Origin: RZYX01 sp036654375
Lineage (GTDB): Bacteria > Bacillota > Clostridia > Oscillospirales > Acutalibacteraceae
Direction of reading: 5' to 3'
Length of the DNA stretch: 64,000 nt
Assembly (NCBI GenBank): GCA_036654375.1
Contig: JAVVSD010000002.1
Location: forward strand, 1 to 64,000
Shown: in pieces, positions 1 through 9,510 of the stretch
Numbering within the stretch: the first letter of the stretch is position 1
Layout of the letters: the number at the start of each line of letters is the position of its first letter
The notes under the pieces: generated by a model
Database searches by the model: none
What the model saw: only the letters and a program-made list of their open reading frames with translations
What the model was told of the DNA's origin: nothing
Translations under genes and position numbers: made by a program

Positions 1-47
1 TATGATATAATAAAACGATATGTAAATTATTTTTTGGAGGATTATGA

Positions 48-632
48 ATGCTTACAAACGAAAGAATAACAGAATTATTAAAAGAGGCAGGAGTATTGCT
101 TGAAGGCCACTTTTTGCTCACTTCTGGCAGACATAGTAACAGATATCTTCAGTGTGCCAAAATTTTTAGAAATACAAAGTACAGTGAGGAACTTTGTGCT
201 GCTCTTGCAGAAAAATATAAAGATGACAATATTCAGCTCGTAATTGGACCAGCAATGGGTGCAGTTCAAATGGCATATGAAGTTAGCCGAAATTTTGACT
301 GTGAGAATTTTTTTACAGAGCGTGATGAAAATGGAAAAATGCAACTTCGCAGAGGATTTGCAATTGAGCCAGGTCAGCGTGTTCTTATTGTTGAAGATGT
401 TGTAACAACTGGTGGATCAGTTCGTGAAGTTATTGAATTGGTAAAGCAAAACGGTGGAGTAGTTGCTGGCATTGGCTCAATAGTTGACAGAACAGGCGGA
501 AAAATTGATTTTGGAGCTCCATTCAAGGCGGTTTATTCTGCTGATGTTCAGTCATGGGGAAAAGATGAATGTCCTATTTGTAAAGAAGGCAAAATTGAGC
601 TTGTAAAGCCTGGAAGCAGAAAAATAAAATAA
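48..632 (+). CDS. pyrE: Orotate phosphoribosyltransferase
   Basis: Makes orotidine 5'-phosphate from orotate and PRPP in cytosolic pyrimidine synthesis. The 194-residue protein has the type I phosphoribosyltransferase fold, with the PRPP-binding signature VLIVEDVVTTGGS at about residues 111-123 and an N-terminal TSGRHSNRYLQ stretch typical of PyrE. The C-terminus carries a CPIC pair (about residue 177), seen in the clostridial/archaeal-like PyrE group. The ATG at 48 is chosen because GGAGG lies at 36-40 with a 7-nt spacer; the ATG at 44 is in another frame. A TATAAT at 6-11 could be a -10 element, but any -35 lies outside the window. The radC-like gene follows after 15 nt, so co-transcription is likely. 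Confidence 0.95.
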   Translation: MLTNERITELLKEAGVLLEGHFLLTSGRHSNRYLQCAKIFRNTKYSEELCAALAEKYKDDNIQLVIGPAMGAVQMAYEVSRNFDCENFFTERDENGKMQLRRGFAIEPGQRVLIVEDVVTTGGSVREVIELVKQNGGVVAGIGSIVDRTGGKIDFGAPFKAVYSADVQSWGKDECPICKEGKIELVKPGSRKIK

Positions 633-647
633 CAAGAGGTGCTAAAT

Positions 648-1328
648 ATGCACGATGGACATCGTCAAAGATTAAAACAAACATTCCTTGACAATGGCTT
701 ATCAGGATTTTATGATCACAATATTTTAGAGCTACTTTTGTTTTATACAATTCCAAGAAGAGATACAAATGAGCTTGCTCACATACTTATAAACACCTTT
801 GGATCATTGTCAGCTGTTTTTGATGCACCATATGAGGAACTGTTAAAAATAGATGGAATTGGTGAAAATACTGCCTCATTAATTAAACTTATAACACCAC
901 TTTATGGCAAATACCTCGAGGATAAAGTGTCAAACGGCACAATAATTGACTCGACAGATGCGGCAGGGCAGTATTTAACTGCTAAATATATTGGAGTTAC
1001 CAATGAAACTTCAATGCTTCTGTGTATTGACAACAAAGGACGCGTAATTAATTGTGACACTATTTCAACAGGCTCGATTAAAATGACTGAAATAACATCA
1101 AGAAAAGTTGTTGAAATTGCAATCAAGAATAATGCGAGTTCAGTTATTTTGGCACATAATCACCCTGGTGGAATTGCTGTCCCATCATCGGCTGATGTTG
1201 AAGTAACTCGAAGCTTAACAAAAATGCTATATTCTATAGATGTTAAATTAAAAGATCATATAATAATTGCGGACAACGAGTATTTTTCAATGGTGGAATC
1301 GCCAAAGTTCTCACTCATATTTTTTTAG
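648..1328 (+). CDS. radC: RadC/JAMM-domain protein (DNA repair protein RadC family)
   Basis: RadC-family protein of 226 residues: an N-terminal helix-hairpin-helix (IDGIGENTASLIKL, about residues 68-81) and a C-terminal JAB/MPN metalloprotease-like domain. The JAMM zinc motif HNHPGG followed by SSAD is intact at about residues 170-182, so metal binding is expected. The cellular role of RadC is not settled; involvement in repair is family lore. I place the start at ATG 648 because AGAGGTG sits 6 nt before it; a longer GTG frame from 639 would put the start inside the ribosome-binding site. It lies between pyrE and uvrB in one tightly packed operon. Confidence 0.9.
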   Translation: MHDGHRQRLKQTFLDNGLSGFYDHNILELLLFYTIPRRDTNELAHILINTFGSLSAVFDAPYEELLKIDGIGENTASLIKLITPLYGKYLEDKVSNGTIIDSTDAAGQYLTAKYIGVTNETSMLLCIDNKGRVINCDTISTGSIKMTEITSRKVVEIAIKNNASSVILAHNHPGGIAVPSSADVEVTRSLTKMLYSIDVKLKDHIIIADNEYFSMVESPKFSLIFF

Positions 1329-1337
1329 GAGAGTCAA

Positions 1338-3302
1338 ATGTCAAAATTTAAGCTTCATTCAGAATATCAGCCAACTGGTGATCAGCCACAAGCTATTGAA
1401 GAACTTGTGGCTGGAATTAATAGTGGTCTTAAGGAACAAACACTTTTAGGCGTTACAGGCTCAGGAAAAACTTTTACAATGGCAAATGTAATTGCAAGTG
1501 TTAACCGTCCCACTTTGGTTTTGGCTCACAACAAAACACTTGCAGCACAGCTTTGCAGTGAATTTCGTGAGTTCTTTCCTGAAAATGCAGTTGAGTATTT
1601 TGTTTCATATTATGATTATTACCAGCCAGAAGCATATCTACCAACAACGGACACCTACATTGAAAAAGACTCGTCAATAAACGATGAGATTGATAAGCTT
1701 CGACACAGTGCAACGCTTGCTCTTTCTGAAAGACGAGATGTAATTATCGTTGCAAGTGTTTCTTGTATTTATAGCTTGGGTAACCCAATTGATTACCGCA
1801 ATATGGTTATATCTCTGCGTCCTGGAATGCAAAAGTCAAGGGACGAACTGCTTAAAAAACTTGTTGAAATTCAATACGAAAGAAACGACATTAACTTTAT
1901 CCGTAACAAATTTCGTGTTCGTGGAGATGTTGTCGAAATTTTTCCTGCAAACTCAAATGAAAATGCGTTAAGAGTTGAATTTTTTGGTGATGAAATTGAA
2001 AGAATTTCAGAAATTCATGCACTAACAGGCGATGTAATGGGAACACTTTCACACGCTGCAATTTATCCCGCATCACACTATGTTGTTTCAACCGACAAAA
2101 TGGAAGAAGCAATTAAAGAAATTCACTATGAGATGGTTAATCAAGTCGCAAATTTTGAAGAGCAGGGAAAGCTTTTAGAAGCACAGCGTATAAAGCAGAG
2201 AACAGAGTATGACATTGAAATGCTTCGAGAAACTGGATTTTGTAGTGGCGTTGAGAACTATTCAAGGGTTCTTTCACGAAGAGAAGCCGGTTCACCTCCA
2301 TTTACGCTTATCGACTATTTTCCTGATGATTTCTTGATTTTTGTTGATGAATCCCATGTTATGCTTCCTCAAATCCATGGTATGTATGGTGGAGATAGGT
2401 CAAGAAAAGAAAGTCTTGTCAATTATGGATTTAGGCTTCCTTCTGCTTTTGACAATCGTCCGTTTACTTTTGATGAATTTTATGCAAAAACAAAACAAAT
2501 GGTTTTTGTCAGCGCCACCCCAGCAAAGTTTGAGCGTGAGCATAGCGAGCAAATTGTTGAGCAAATTATAAGACCCACGGGTCTTTTGGATCCTGAAATC
2601 ACTGTTAAACCAACAGATGGTCAAATTGATGACTTGATTTCAGAAATAAATATTAGAATAGACCGTAAAGAGAGAGTGTTAGTTACAACACTTACTAAGA
2701 AAATGGCAGAGGATTTAACCGACTATATTGAAAATGTTGGCATAAAGGTGCGATATATGCACCATGATATTGACACTATTGAGAGAATGGAAATAATTCG
2801 TGACCTGCGTCTGGGTGAGTTTGATGTTTTAATCGGCATAAACCTTCTGCGTGAAGGGCTTGATTTGCCAGAGGTTTCGCTTGTTGCCGTACTTGATGCC
2901 GACAAAGAGGGATTCTTGCGTTCTGAATCAGCACTAATTCAAATTGTTGGCAGAGCGGCAAGGAACTCAAATGGTGAGGTAATAATGTATGCAGACAGAG
3001 TTACACCGTCCATGGAGCGTGCAATGATGGAAACACTGCGTCGCCGAGAAATACAAATGGCTTATAATGCAGAGCATAACATTACCCCTACAACAATCAA
3101 AAAGGAAATCAGGGGTATAATAGAAATAACAAGCAAAGATAGTTTGGAAAATGAAAATCCAGCAAGGAAACTTAGCAGGATAGAAAAAGAACAGCTAATT
3201 AAACGATTAACTTCAGAGATGAAATCAGCTGCAAAAATTCTTGAGTTTGAACACGCAGCATATTTAAGAGATAAAATAGAAAAATTACGCAATAGTAAAT
3301 AA
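1338..3302 (+). CDS. uvrB: Excinuclease ABC subunit B
   Basis: DNA damage-verification helicase of nucleotide excision repair; it partners with UvrA (next gene) and UvrC (not in the window). At 654 residues it is full length. Visible: Walker A GVTGSGKT (about residues 38-45), the beta-hairpin region with YYDYYQPEAY, the helicase motif DESHV, motif VI region QIVGRAARN, and a C-terminal UVR motif (about 615-650) that contacts UvrC. The start ATG 1338 has GGAGAG 7 nt upstream, which overlaps the end of the radC-like gene. A 15-nt gap separates it from uvrA, so both are one transcription unit. Confidence 0.98.
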   Translation: MSKFKLHSEYQPTGDQPQAIEELVAGINSGLKEQTLLGVTGSGKTFTMANVIASVNRPTLVLAHNKTLAAQLCSEFREFFPENAVEYFVSYYDYYQPEAYLPTTDTYIEKDSSINDEIDKLRHSATLALSERRDVIIVASVSCIYSLGNPIDYRNMVISLRPGMQKSRDELLKKLVEIQYERNDINFIRNKFRVRGDVVEIFPANSNENALRVEFFGDEIERISEIHALTGDVMGTLSHAAIYPASHYVVSTDKMEEAIKEIHYEMVNQVANFEEQGKLLEAQRIKQRTEYDIEMLRETGFCSGVENYSRVLSRREAGSPPFTLIDYFPDDFLIFVDESHVMLPQIHGMYGGDRSRKESLVNYGFRLPSAFDNRPFTFDEFYAKTKQMVFVSATPAKFEREHSEQIVEQIIRPTGLLDPEITVKPTDGQIDDLISEINIRIDRKERVLVTTLTKKMAEDLTDYIENVGIKVRYMHHDIDTIERMEIIRDLRLGEFDVLIGINLLREGLDLPEVSLVAVLDADKEGFLRSESALIQIVGRAARNSNGEVIMYADRVTPSMERAMMETLRRREIQMAYNAEHNITPTTIKKEIRGIIEITSKDSLENENPARKLSRIEKEQLIKRLTSEMKSAAKILEFEHAAYLRDKIEKLRNSK

Positions 3303-3317
3303 AACGGGGGAAAAGTT

Positions 3318-6143
3318 TTGGCACATACGGAAATTGTAATCAAAGGTGCAAAAGAGCATAATTTAAAAAATATTGACCTTAGAATTCCAAGGGACAAGCT
3401 TGTCGTTTTTACAGGTTTATCTGGCTCTGGAAAATCATCACTTGCTTTTGACACTATATATGCCGAAGGTCAGCGCCGATATGTTGAATCTCTTTCTTCG
3501 TATGCAAGGCAGTTCCTTGGTCAAATGGAAAAACCAAAGGTTGACTCAATCGATGGGCTTTCTCCTGCTATATCAATTGACCAGAAAACGACTTCAAAAA
3601 ATCCCCGTTCAACTGTTGGAACAGTAACAGAAATTTACGATTATTTAAGGCTTCTTTATGCTCGCATAGGTATTCCTCATTGCCCTGTATGTGGCAAAGA
3701 AATCCATCAGCAGACAATTGACCAGATTGTTGATAAAATTCTTTCACTTGATGAAGGAACAAAAATTCAAATTATGTCACCAATAGTAAGAGGCAGAAAA
3801 GGCGAGTATATTAAAGAGCTTGAAAGTGCAAGGAAGTCGGGCTTTGTCAGAACACGCGTCGATGGAAGTATTTATGATTTGTCAGAAAAAATATCGCTTG
3901 ATAAAAATAAACGGCATAATATTGAAATAATAGTCGATAGACTTGTAATAAAAGATGAAATAAGAAGCAGGCTTGCAGACTCAATAGAAACTGCAACAAG
4001 TCTTTCAGACGGGCTGATTATTGTTGATGTCATCGGAGAAGATGAACTTATCTTCTCTCAAAGCTATGCCTGTCCTGAGCATGGCGTTAGTATTGAAGAT
4101 TTGACTCCAAGAATGTTTTCGTTCAACAATCCTTTTGGTGCTTGTCCAAAATGTTCTGGTCTTGGAGTATTTATGAAAGTTGACCCTGATTTAGTTATTC
4201 CAGATAAAAAGCTTTCAATCAAACAAGGTGCGGTAAGATGCAGTGGATGGTCAAATGCTGATAGTGGCACAATTGCACAAATGTATTATGAAGGACTTGC
4301 AAAGCACTATAAATTCTCTTTGGATACTCCTGTTTGCAAGCTTTCAAAAGAGGCACTTAATGTTATTCTTTACGGAACAAATGGAACAAAAATTAAGATG
4401 CAGCGTACAAATGAATATGGAAGTGGAACATATAATACGGACTTTGAGGGCATTATAAATAACCTTGAAAGAAGATATATGGAAACGGGAAGTGAATGGG
4501 CAAGGTCTGAAATTGAGCAAGTTATGACAGCACAAAATTGCCCGGAATGTCTTGGAGCAAGGCTAAAAAAGGAGTCACTTTCTGTAACAGTTGGTGACAT
4601 TAATATTGATGCTTTTGTAAAAAAGCCAATTGTCCAGTCGCTAAACTTTATTAAAGAACTAAAGCTTACTGATCGTCAAAGGATGATAGCCGAGCTAATA
4701 CTAAAAGAGATAAATGAAAGACTTGGTTTTTTGAGCAGTGTAGGGCTTGATTATCTAACACTTGCTCGCTCTGCTGGAACTCTGTCTGGTGGAGAAAGCC
4801 AGCGTATAAGACTTGCGACGCAAATAGGCTCATCACTTGTTGGCGTTTTATATATTCTGGACGAGCCAAGTATTGGACTTCACCAAAGGGATAACACAAA
4901 GTTACTTGCAACTCTTAAAAGGCTTCGCGACCTTGGCAACACCCTTATTGTTGTTGAACATGATGAGGATACAATGTATGAAGCTGACTGCATTGTTGAC
5001 ATCGGACCTGGTGCAGGAATACATGGCGGAGAAGTTGTTTGCGTTGGTGATGTTAATGATATTAAAAAGTGTGATGGTTCAATTACAGGTCAATACCTAA
5101 GCGGTAAAAGGCAAATACCAGTTCCAAAGAAGAGAAGAAAAGGCAACGGTAAAACTCTTAAAGTTATTGGTGCTCGTGAAAACAATCTTAAAAATATTGA
5201 TGTGACAATTCCTCTTGGCGAGTTTGTGTGCATAACTGGAGTTTCTGGCTCTGGCAAGTCATCATTAGTCAATGAGATATTGCACAAAAAGTTAGCTGCA
5301 GAGCTTAATCGTGCAAAGTGTATAGCAGGCGAGCATGATAGAATTGAAGGAATTGAAAATCTTGATAAAATAATTGATATTGACCAATCTCCAATTGGAA
5401 GAACTCCTCGTTCAAACCCTGCGACCTACACAGGCGTGTTTACAGATATTCGCAATCTTTTTGCATCAACACAAGATGCTAAAATCAAAGGCTTTTCAGC
5501 CAGCCGTTTTTCGTTCAATGTAAAGGGTGGACGATGTGAAGCCTGTCAGGGAGATGGTATAGTAAAAATTGAAATGCACTTTTTGGCAGATATATATGTA
5601 CCATGTGATGTTTGTAAGGGTGCAAGATATAATAGAGAAACTTTAGAAGTACACTACAAAGGAAGAACGATTTATGATATACTTGAAATGACAGTTGAAG
5701 AAGGACTTGCTTTTTTTGATGCAGTACCAAAAATAAAGCGAAAACTTCAGACACTTTATGATGTTGGTTTGGGATATGTAAAAATAGGGCAGTCTGCAAC
5801 CACTTTATCTGGTGGTGAGGCACAACGAGTAAAGCTTTCAACCGAGCTTTCAAAAAGGTCAACAGGAAAGACTATCTATATTCTTGATGAGCCAACAACA
5901 GGATTGCATACAGCAGATGTTCATAGGCTTATTGAAGTTTTACAAAAGCTTGTTGACAATGGTAATTCAGTTGTAGTTATTGAGCATAACCTTGATGTTA
6001 TTAAAACAGCGGATTATATTATTGACCTTGGGCCAGAGGGTGGGGACAAGGGCGGAGAAATAGTCGCTTGTGGAACTCCAGAACAAATTATAAAGGTAAA
6101 GACATCGTATACTGGTGAATACCTTAAAAATAAAATTAAATGA
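3318..6143 (+). CDS. uvrA: Excinuclease ABC subunit A
   Basis: Damage-sensing ABC ATPase of nucleotide excision repair; 941 residues, full length. Two ATPase halves are visible: Walker A GLSGSGKSS (about residue 32) and GVSGSGKSS (about residue 640), with signatures LSGGESQRIRLA and LSGGEAQRVKLS. Zinc-binding Cys pairs are present (CPVC near residue 120; CPKC and CPEC in the first half; CEACQGDG and CDVCKG in the second). The start is TTG 3318, preceded by a GGGGGA ribosome-binding site; no ATG fits the conserved N-terminus. The preceding gene is uvrB, 15 nt away. Confidence 0.98.
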   Translation: MAHTEIVIKGAKEHNLKNIDLRIPRDKLVVFTGLSGSGKSSLAFDTIYAEGQRRYVESLSSYARQFLGQMEKPKVDSIDGLSPAISIDQKTTSKNPRSTVGTVTEIYDYLRLLYARIGIPHCPVCGKEIHQQTIDQIVDKILSLDEGTKIQIMSPIVRGRKGEYIKELESARKSGFVRTRVDGSIYDLSEKISLDKNKRHNIEIIVDRLVIKDEIRSRLADSIETATSLSDGLIIVDVIGEDELIFSQSYACPEHGVSIEDLTPRMFSFNNPFGACPKCSGLGVFMKVDPDLVIPDKKLSIKQGAVRCSGWSNADSGTIAQMYYEGLAKHYKFSLDTPVCKLSKEALNVILYGTNGTKIKMQRTNEYGSGTYNTDFEGIINNLERRYMETGSEWARSEIEQVMTAQNCPECLGARLKKESLSVTVGDINIDAFVKKPIVQSLNFIKELKLTDRQRMIAELILKEINERLGFLSSVGLDYLTLARSAGTLSGGESQRIRLATQIGSSLVGVLYILDEPSIGLHQRDNTKLLATLKRLRDLGNTLIVVEHDEDTMYEADCIVDIGPGAGIHGGEVVCVGDVNDIKKCDGSITGQYLSGKRQIPVPKKRRKGNGKTLKVIGARENNLKNIDVTIPLGEFVCITGVSGSGKSSLVNEILHKKLAAELNRAKCIAGEHDRIEGIENLDKIIDIDQSPIGRTPRSNPATYTGVFTDIRNLFASTQDAKIKGFSASRFSFNVKGGRCEACQGDGIVKIEMHFLADIYVPCDVCKGARYNRETLEVHYKGRTIYDILEMTVEEGLAFFDAVPKIKRKLQTLYDVGLGYVKIGQSATTLSGGEAQRVKLSTELSKRSTGKTIYILDEPTTGLHTADVHRLIEVLQKLVDNGNSVVVIEHNLDVIKTADYIIDLGPEGGDKGGEIVACGTPEQIIKVKTSYTGEYLKNKIK

Positions 6144-6156
6144 GGAGGAAATTATT

Positions 6157-6339
6157 ATGTTAGGTGATCTTGCAAGATGGTATTTTAAAACGGAAACTTC
6201 AGCAGTTAAGTCAGCAGAAGAGGTGTTGGTGTCGCTGGGTTTTCTTAATATTTTAGCGGCGTTCCTTGGAGTAATATATTTTCTAAACCCATATATAATA
6301 GTAAAAACAGTTGAAAAAAAATATGGCAAGAGAAAATAA
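6157..6339 (+). CDS. Small single-span membrane protein, unknown function
   Basis: A 60-residue protein with one hydrophobic span (about residues 27-47, SLGFLNILAAFLGVIYFLNP) and a basic C-terminus (KKYGKRK), so an anchored peptide with the tail probably cytosolic. A strong GAGGAGGAA site directly overlaps the uvrA stop and sits 8 nt before ATG 6157, which supports real translation; the frame can be read from 6115 but that lies inside uvrA. I do not recognise the family. It is the last gene of the pyrE-uvrA unit. Confidence 0.6.
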   Translation: MLGDLARWYFKTETSAVKSAEEVLVSLGFLNILAAFLGVIYFLNPYIIVKTVEKKYGKRK

Positions 6340-6510
6340 GATGCAACAAATATAGGCTGTTTTCAAAAGATGATTATTTAAAACTATAGCCATACTTATA
6401 AGTTAATTATTAACCTTGCTTTTTTCAATTGAAAGAGGCAATTTGATAATTTTCTGTTGTGAAAATGAGTGAATTAAACAACATATTTTATCTATAAAAA
6501 TAAAGAATTT

Positions 6511-6550
6511 AAGCCACCGATATTTAATTATCGATGGCTTTGTTTTGTTT
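6511..6550. terminator. Bidirectional hairpin terminator between uvrA unit and yfhO-like gene
   Basis: An 11-bp stem (AAGCCACCGAT with ATCGATGGCTT, one G-T wobble) around an AT-rich loop, followed by a T-rich stretch on the + strand and preceded by an A-rich stretch. It lies between convergent genes. The rest of the 6340-6564 gap shows no ORF or other feature. Confidence 0.75.
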
Positions 6551-6564
6551 AAAGCTTATTCATT

Positions 6565-9357
6565 TTAGTTATCAGAATTTTCAGAGTCACTGTCAGTGAT
6601 TTGCAAGGCATTTTGAGATGTATTATTCTCTGAAACTTCATTGTTTTCAGCAAGTACGCTTGCCTTTTTCTTTCGATTAATTACCATATAGCATGCAATT
6701 AATGTGGTTGCAGTTATTAAAGATATTATTATCCCTGCTGTGAGTCCTCGTGCATTATATTTTAATTCAATATTATGCTGTCCTGCTGAAAGCTTTATAC
6801 CAAGTAAGGATTTACCTATTGGAATAATACTACCAGAGGGAACTTCTTCACCATCAATAAAGACTTCCCAGCTCTTGTCATACGGTATTGAGGTATAAAG
6901 AACACAGTCATTTTTTGCATTTACTGTTCCTTTGATTTGCGTTTCATCAAACTGTGTAACATTAATTGCACCATCGTTTAAGATCGAGTGTGCCTGCTTG
7001 AATTTATCCATATTAAGACCATAGACAAAGCAATCAACATACCCTGATGGACTTTCGTCTTTTATCGGAATATCAACGCTGATTACTGTGCCATCTTTTT
7101 GATAACCTACATCGTAAATATATTCTTCATCAATGTTTTGGTCTACAACAAGTTCTCCGTTTGCTCTGATAGAAATGGTGTCATTAGTGACGCTTTCAGA
7201 GTCAACATATACATAAACATTTTGAGCCTTTTCAAGAACATAATTTATAGTAAAGCTTGATGAGGTCGTATTAGTATCAGTTTTATAGAAAACATATTTG
7301 CCAGTATTCTGATTTTCACCAAAGTCGTTAATATTATAGTATTGTATGTCTTGCAACGAAAGTTCCTCAAGGACATTTTTAACGCCGGTTGAATTTAGAA
7401 TGTATTCGTTTTGGTTTTCAAATGGGTTATCTGAGGACGAGTTCCAATAAAGCAATTCTTTATCAACGCAGTAGGCGATTGGCAGGTCAAAATTATTCTT
7501 ATAGGCTGTGTATTCTCCGACTTTCATCAATTTGGTATACAGTTCCGGATTCATTTTAATATTAGGGCTATTGTTTACAATATATTTAAGTGAAAACATG
7601 GAGTTATAGACTGGAGTTTGCAAATTGTAGGTGTAGCTGTTTATAAAGTTTCCATACATACCCAGATTGTATTGAAGATTTGATAATGGCTCAGATGCCA
7701 TGGAGGAGAAAGTGGAAATACCATTATAGCCGAACCAGCAAGGGTCCATTCTCATGTTAAGATTTGTAAGCTCCATGCGATAAAAATAAGTTTTATCATA
7801 GTCATCAAGCTGTGATTTAAGTTGCCTAAAGCTTTTATAGTCCTTTGTATAGGATTCTTTTGGCTGGTCAATAAGATAATGGTTTGTGTTTGCTACAACG
7901 GATTCTGTAAGCACACAACAAAGTAACAAGGTTGCTACAGCACCCGTTTGGAATTTTTTGTTATGAAGCATTCCAAGAACAATGGTATAAATTACAACAA
8001 ATACGATGCTTATAATGACTGTTTCATCAAGAACATTTTTTGAACCAAGCTTTTCAGCCAATACAATAAAGGCAATAAGAGCGATTCCAATATTTAAAAT
8101 ATCTTTTCTGGATATTTCGCGAATTCTAACAAGAGCCTTATATGCCATTACAAGAAGTATAAAGGAATACATAAATGAAAATCGATATGGTAAATCGTTT
8201 GGAAAATGCAAACCATGCCACATATAATTTATCACATTTGTGTTAAAGCTTATATACAAAATAGCAATCATAGAAATTCTTGAAATTTTTTCGCGCAGTG
8301 GGATAGATTTGGTATAAAGATAAACAAAGGTAAGAATTATTGTGATTATACCGCAATATATATTTGGAAGAACATCTTCTCCACTGCTTCTGATAGTTGG
8401 CTCAAGACTTGCAAGATGGTTTGCCATAAAGTCAAATATTTTGAAGTATGACGATACTTCTGTTGGAAATGTTCCAGAAGTTGCAGAAGATGATTGTAGA
8501 ATAAAGTAAATAGGTAAAAGAGTAAAGGCACAGAGCATTAATGCTAAAGCAGAACCACCAATAAATTTGCCTATACTGGTGAATAGCCTTGAATTTTTAA
8601 GCTTTTTAATTCGGGTTTTAGGAGTATCCTCTGCAAAAATTGTAAGAGTTGAAGTGAATTCATATTTACCAAAATAGTACATGACTGCATATAAAACAGA
8701 AAAAATGCAAACCATGAATCCGAGGTAGTAGTTGGCAATAATAGTTAAAGCTAACGCACAAGTGTAAAGACCAAACTTTCCTTTGTTAATTATTTTTTCT
8801 ATACCTAATAAAACAAGAGGCAAAAGAACCATTGCATCAAGCCACATTATGTTCCAATAGTATGCAATAAAATATCCGCAGAAAGAGTAAAGAACACTAA
8901 ACGCTACGGTTGAAATGTTATGTTTTTTTATATCCTCAGAGTTTTTAAGATAGTAGCAGAAAAACGCACTTGCCAGAGCAGACTTGATAAGCATTAAAAA
9001 CGCAATAGACTCTGGATTATTCATATGTCCAAAAAAAAGTATAAAAACTGAAAGTGGACTTGAAAGATAGTTAAAGAAGTTCCCAAGAAAACTGCCACCG
9101 CCACCAGATGTCCATGAATAAATAAGGCTTGAACCACTCGTAAGTCTATCATAAAGTTCGGCAAACAAAGGACCATATTGATGATAAAGATCCATTCTTA
9201 AAACAGTCTTGTTACCAAAAGGAAAAACACCAAAACACATAAATACAATTAGAAGAACAAAAACACTGCATAAAAAAGATAATAATACATATTTGTTTTC
9301 GTTGCCAAGCTTAAAAAGCTTGGTTTTTTTTAGCTTAACAAACCGTTCGTTATTCAT
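6565..9357 (-). CDS. YfhO-family polytopic membrane protein
   Basis: A 930-residue membrane protein of the YfhO family, thought to be GT-C-type glycosyltransferases that act on lipid-linked substrates at the outer face of the membrane. Many hydrophobic spans fill roughly residues 25-490; the family-typical RMDLYHQYGPLFAELYDRL follows the first span. An extracytoplasmic beta-rich region occupies about 490-880, and a last span (about 885-905) precedes a charged tail rich in Asn, Asp and Ser. The substrate cannot be read from sequence. I prefer ATG 9357 over ATG 9366, since GAAGGA overlaps the latter. It is divergent from spoIIIA and monocistronic. Confidence 0.85.
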   Translation of the reverse strand: MNNERFVKLKKTKLFKLGNENKYVLLSFLCSVFVLLIVFMCFGVFPFGNKTVLRMDLYHQYGPLFAELYDRLTSGSSLIYSWTSGGGGSFLGNFFNYLSSPLSVFILFFGHMNNPESIAFLMLIKSALASAFFCYYLKNSEDIKKHNISTVAFSVLYSFCGYFIAYYWNIMWLDAMVLLPLVLLGIEKIINKGKFGLYTCALALTIIANYYLGFMVCIFSVLYAVMYYFGKYEFTSTLTIFAEDTPKTRIKKLKNSRLFTSIGKFIGGSALALMLCAFTLLPIYFILQSSSATSGTFPTEVSSYFKIFDFMANHLASLEPTIRSSGEDVLPNIYCGIITIILTFVYLYTKSIPLREKISRISMIAILYISFNTNVINYMWHGLHFPNDLPYRFSFMYSFILLVMAYKALVRIREISRKDILNIGIALIAFIVLAEKLGSKNVLDETVIISIVFVVIYTIVLGMLHNKKFQTGAVATLLLCCVLTESVVANTNHYLIDQPKESYTKDYKSFRQLKSQLDDYDKTYFYRMELTNLNMRMDPCWFGYNGISTFSSMASEPLSNLQYNLGMYGNFINSYTYNLQTPVYNSMFSLKYIVNNSPNIKMNPELYTKLMKVGEYTAYKNNFDLPIAYCVDKELLYWNSSSDNPFENQNEYILNSTGVKNVLEELSLQDIQYYNINDFGENQNTGKYVFYKTDTNTTSSSFTINYVLEKAQNVYVYVDSESVTNDTISIRANGELVVDQNIDEEYIYDVGYQKDGTVISVDIPIKDESPSGYVDCFVYGLNMDKFKQAHSILNDGAINVTQFDETQIKGTVNAKNDCVLYTSIPYDKSWEVFIDGEEVPSGSIIPIGKSLLGIKLSAGQHNIELKYNARGLTAGIIISLITATTLIACYMVINRKKKASVLAENNEVSENNTSQNALQITDSDSENSDN

Positions 9358-9396
9358 AAAAACCATCCTTCAGACATATTAACATACAATGGGAAT

Positions 9397-9425
9397 ATTC
9401 TAACATATTATATCCAGTCTTTCAA
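9397..9425 (-). promoter_or_regulatory. Sigma-A-type promoter for the yfhO-like gene
   Basis: Read on the minus strand: TTGAAA, 17 nt, TAGAAT, with a TG one base before the -10 (extended -10). It is 40 nt upstream of the start codon. No convincing sigma-E promoter for spoIIIA could be picked out on the other strand in 9426-9510. Confidence 0.6.
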
Positions 9426-9510
9426 TAAAACAATTGATTTTTAAATTATATTGTTAATGTTCTAACTGCGGACAAGATATCATATTCATTTTATAAAGAA
9501 GGTGAAAATT

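Noticed and set aside
9426..9510. Sigma-E promoter of spoIIIA
   Set aside because: CATATT-like bases exist near 9481, but no -35 with proper spacing could be matched with confidence.
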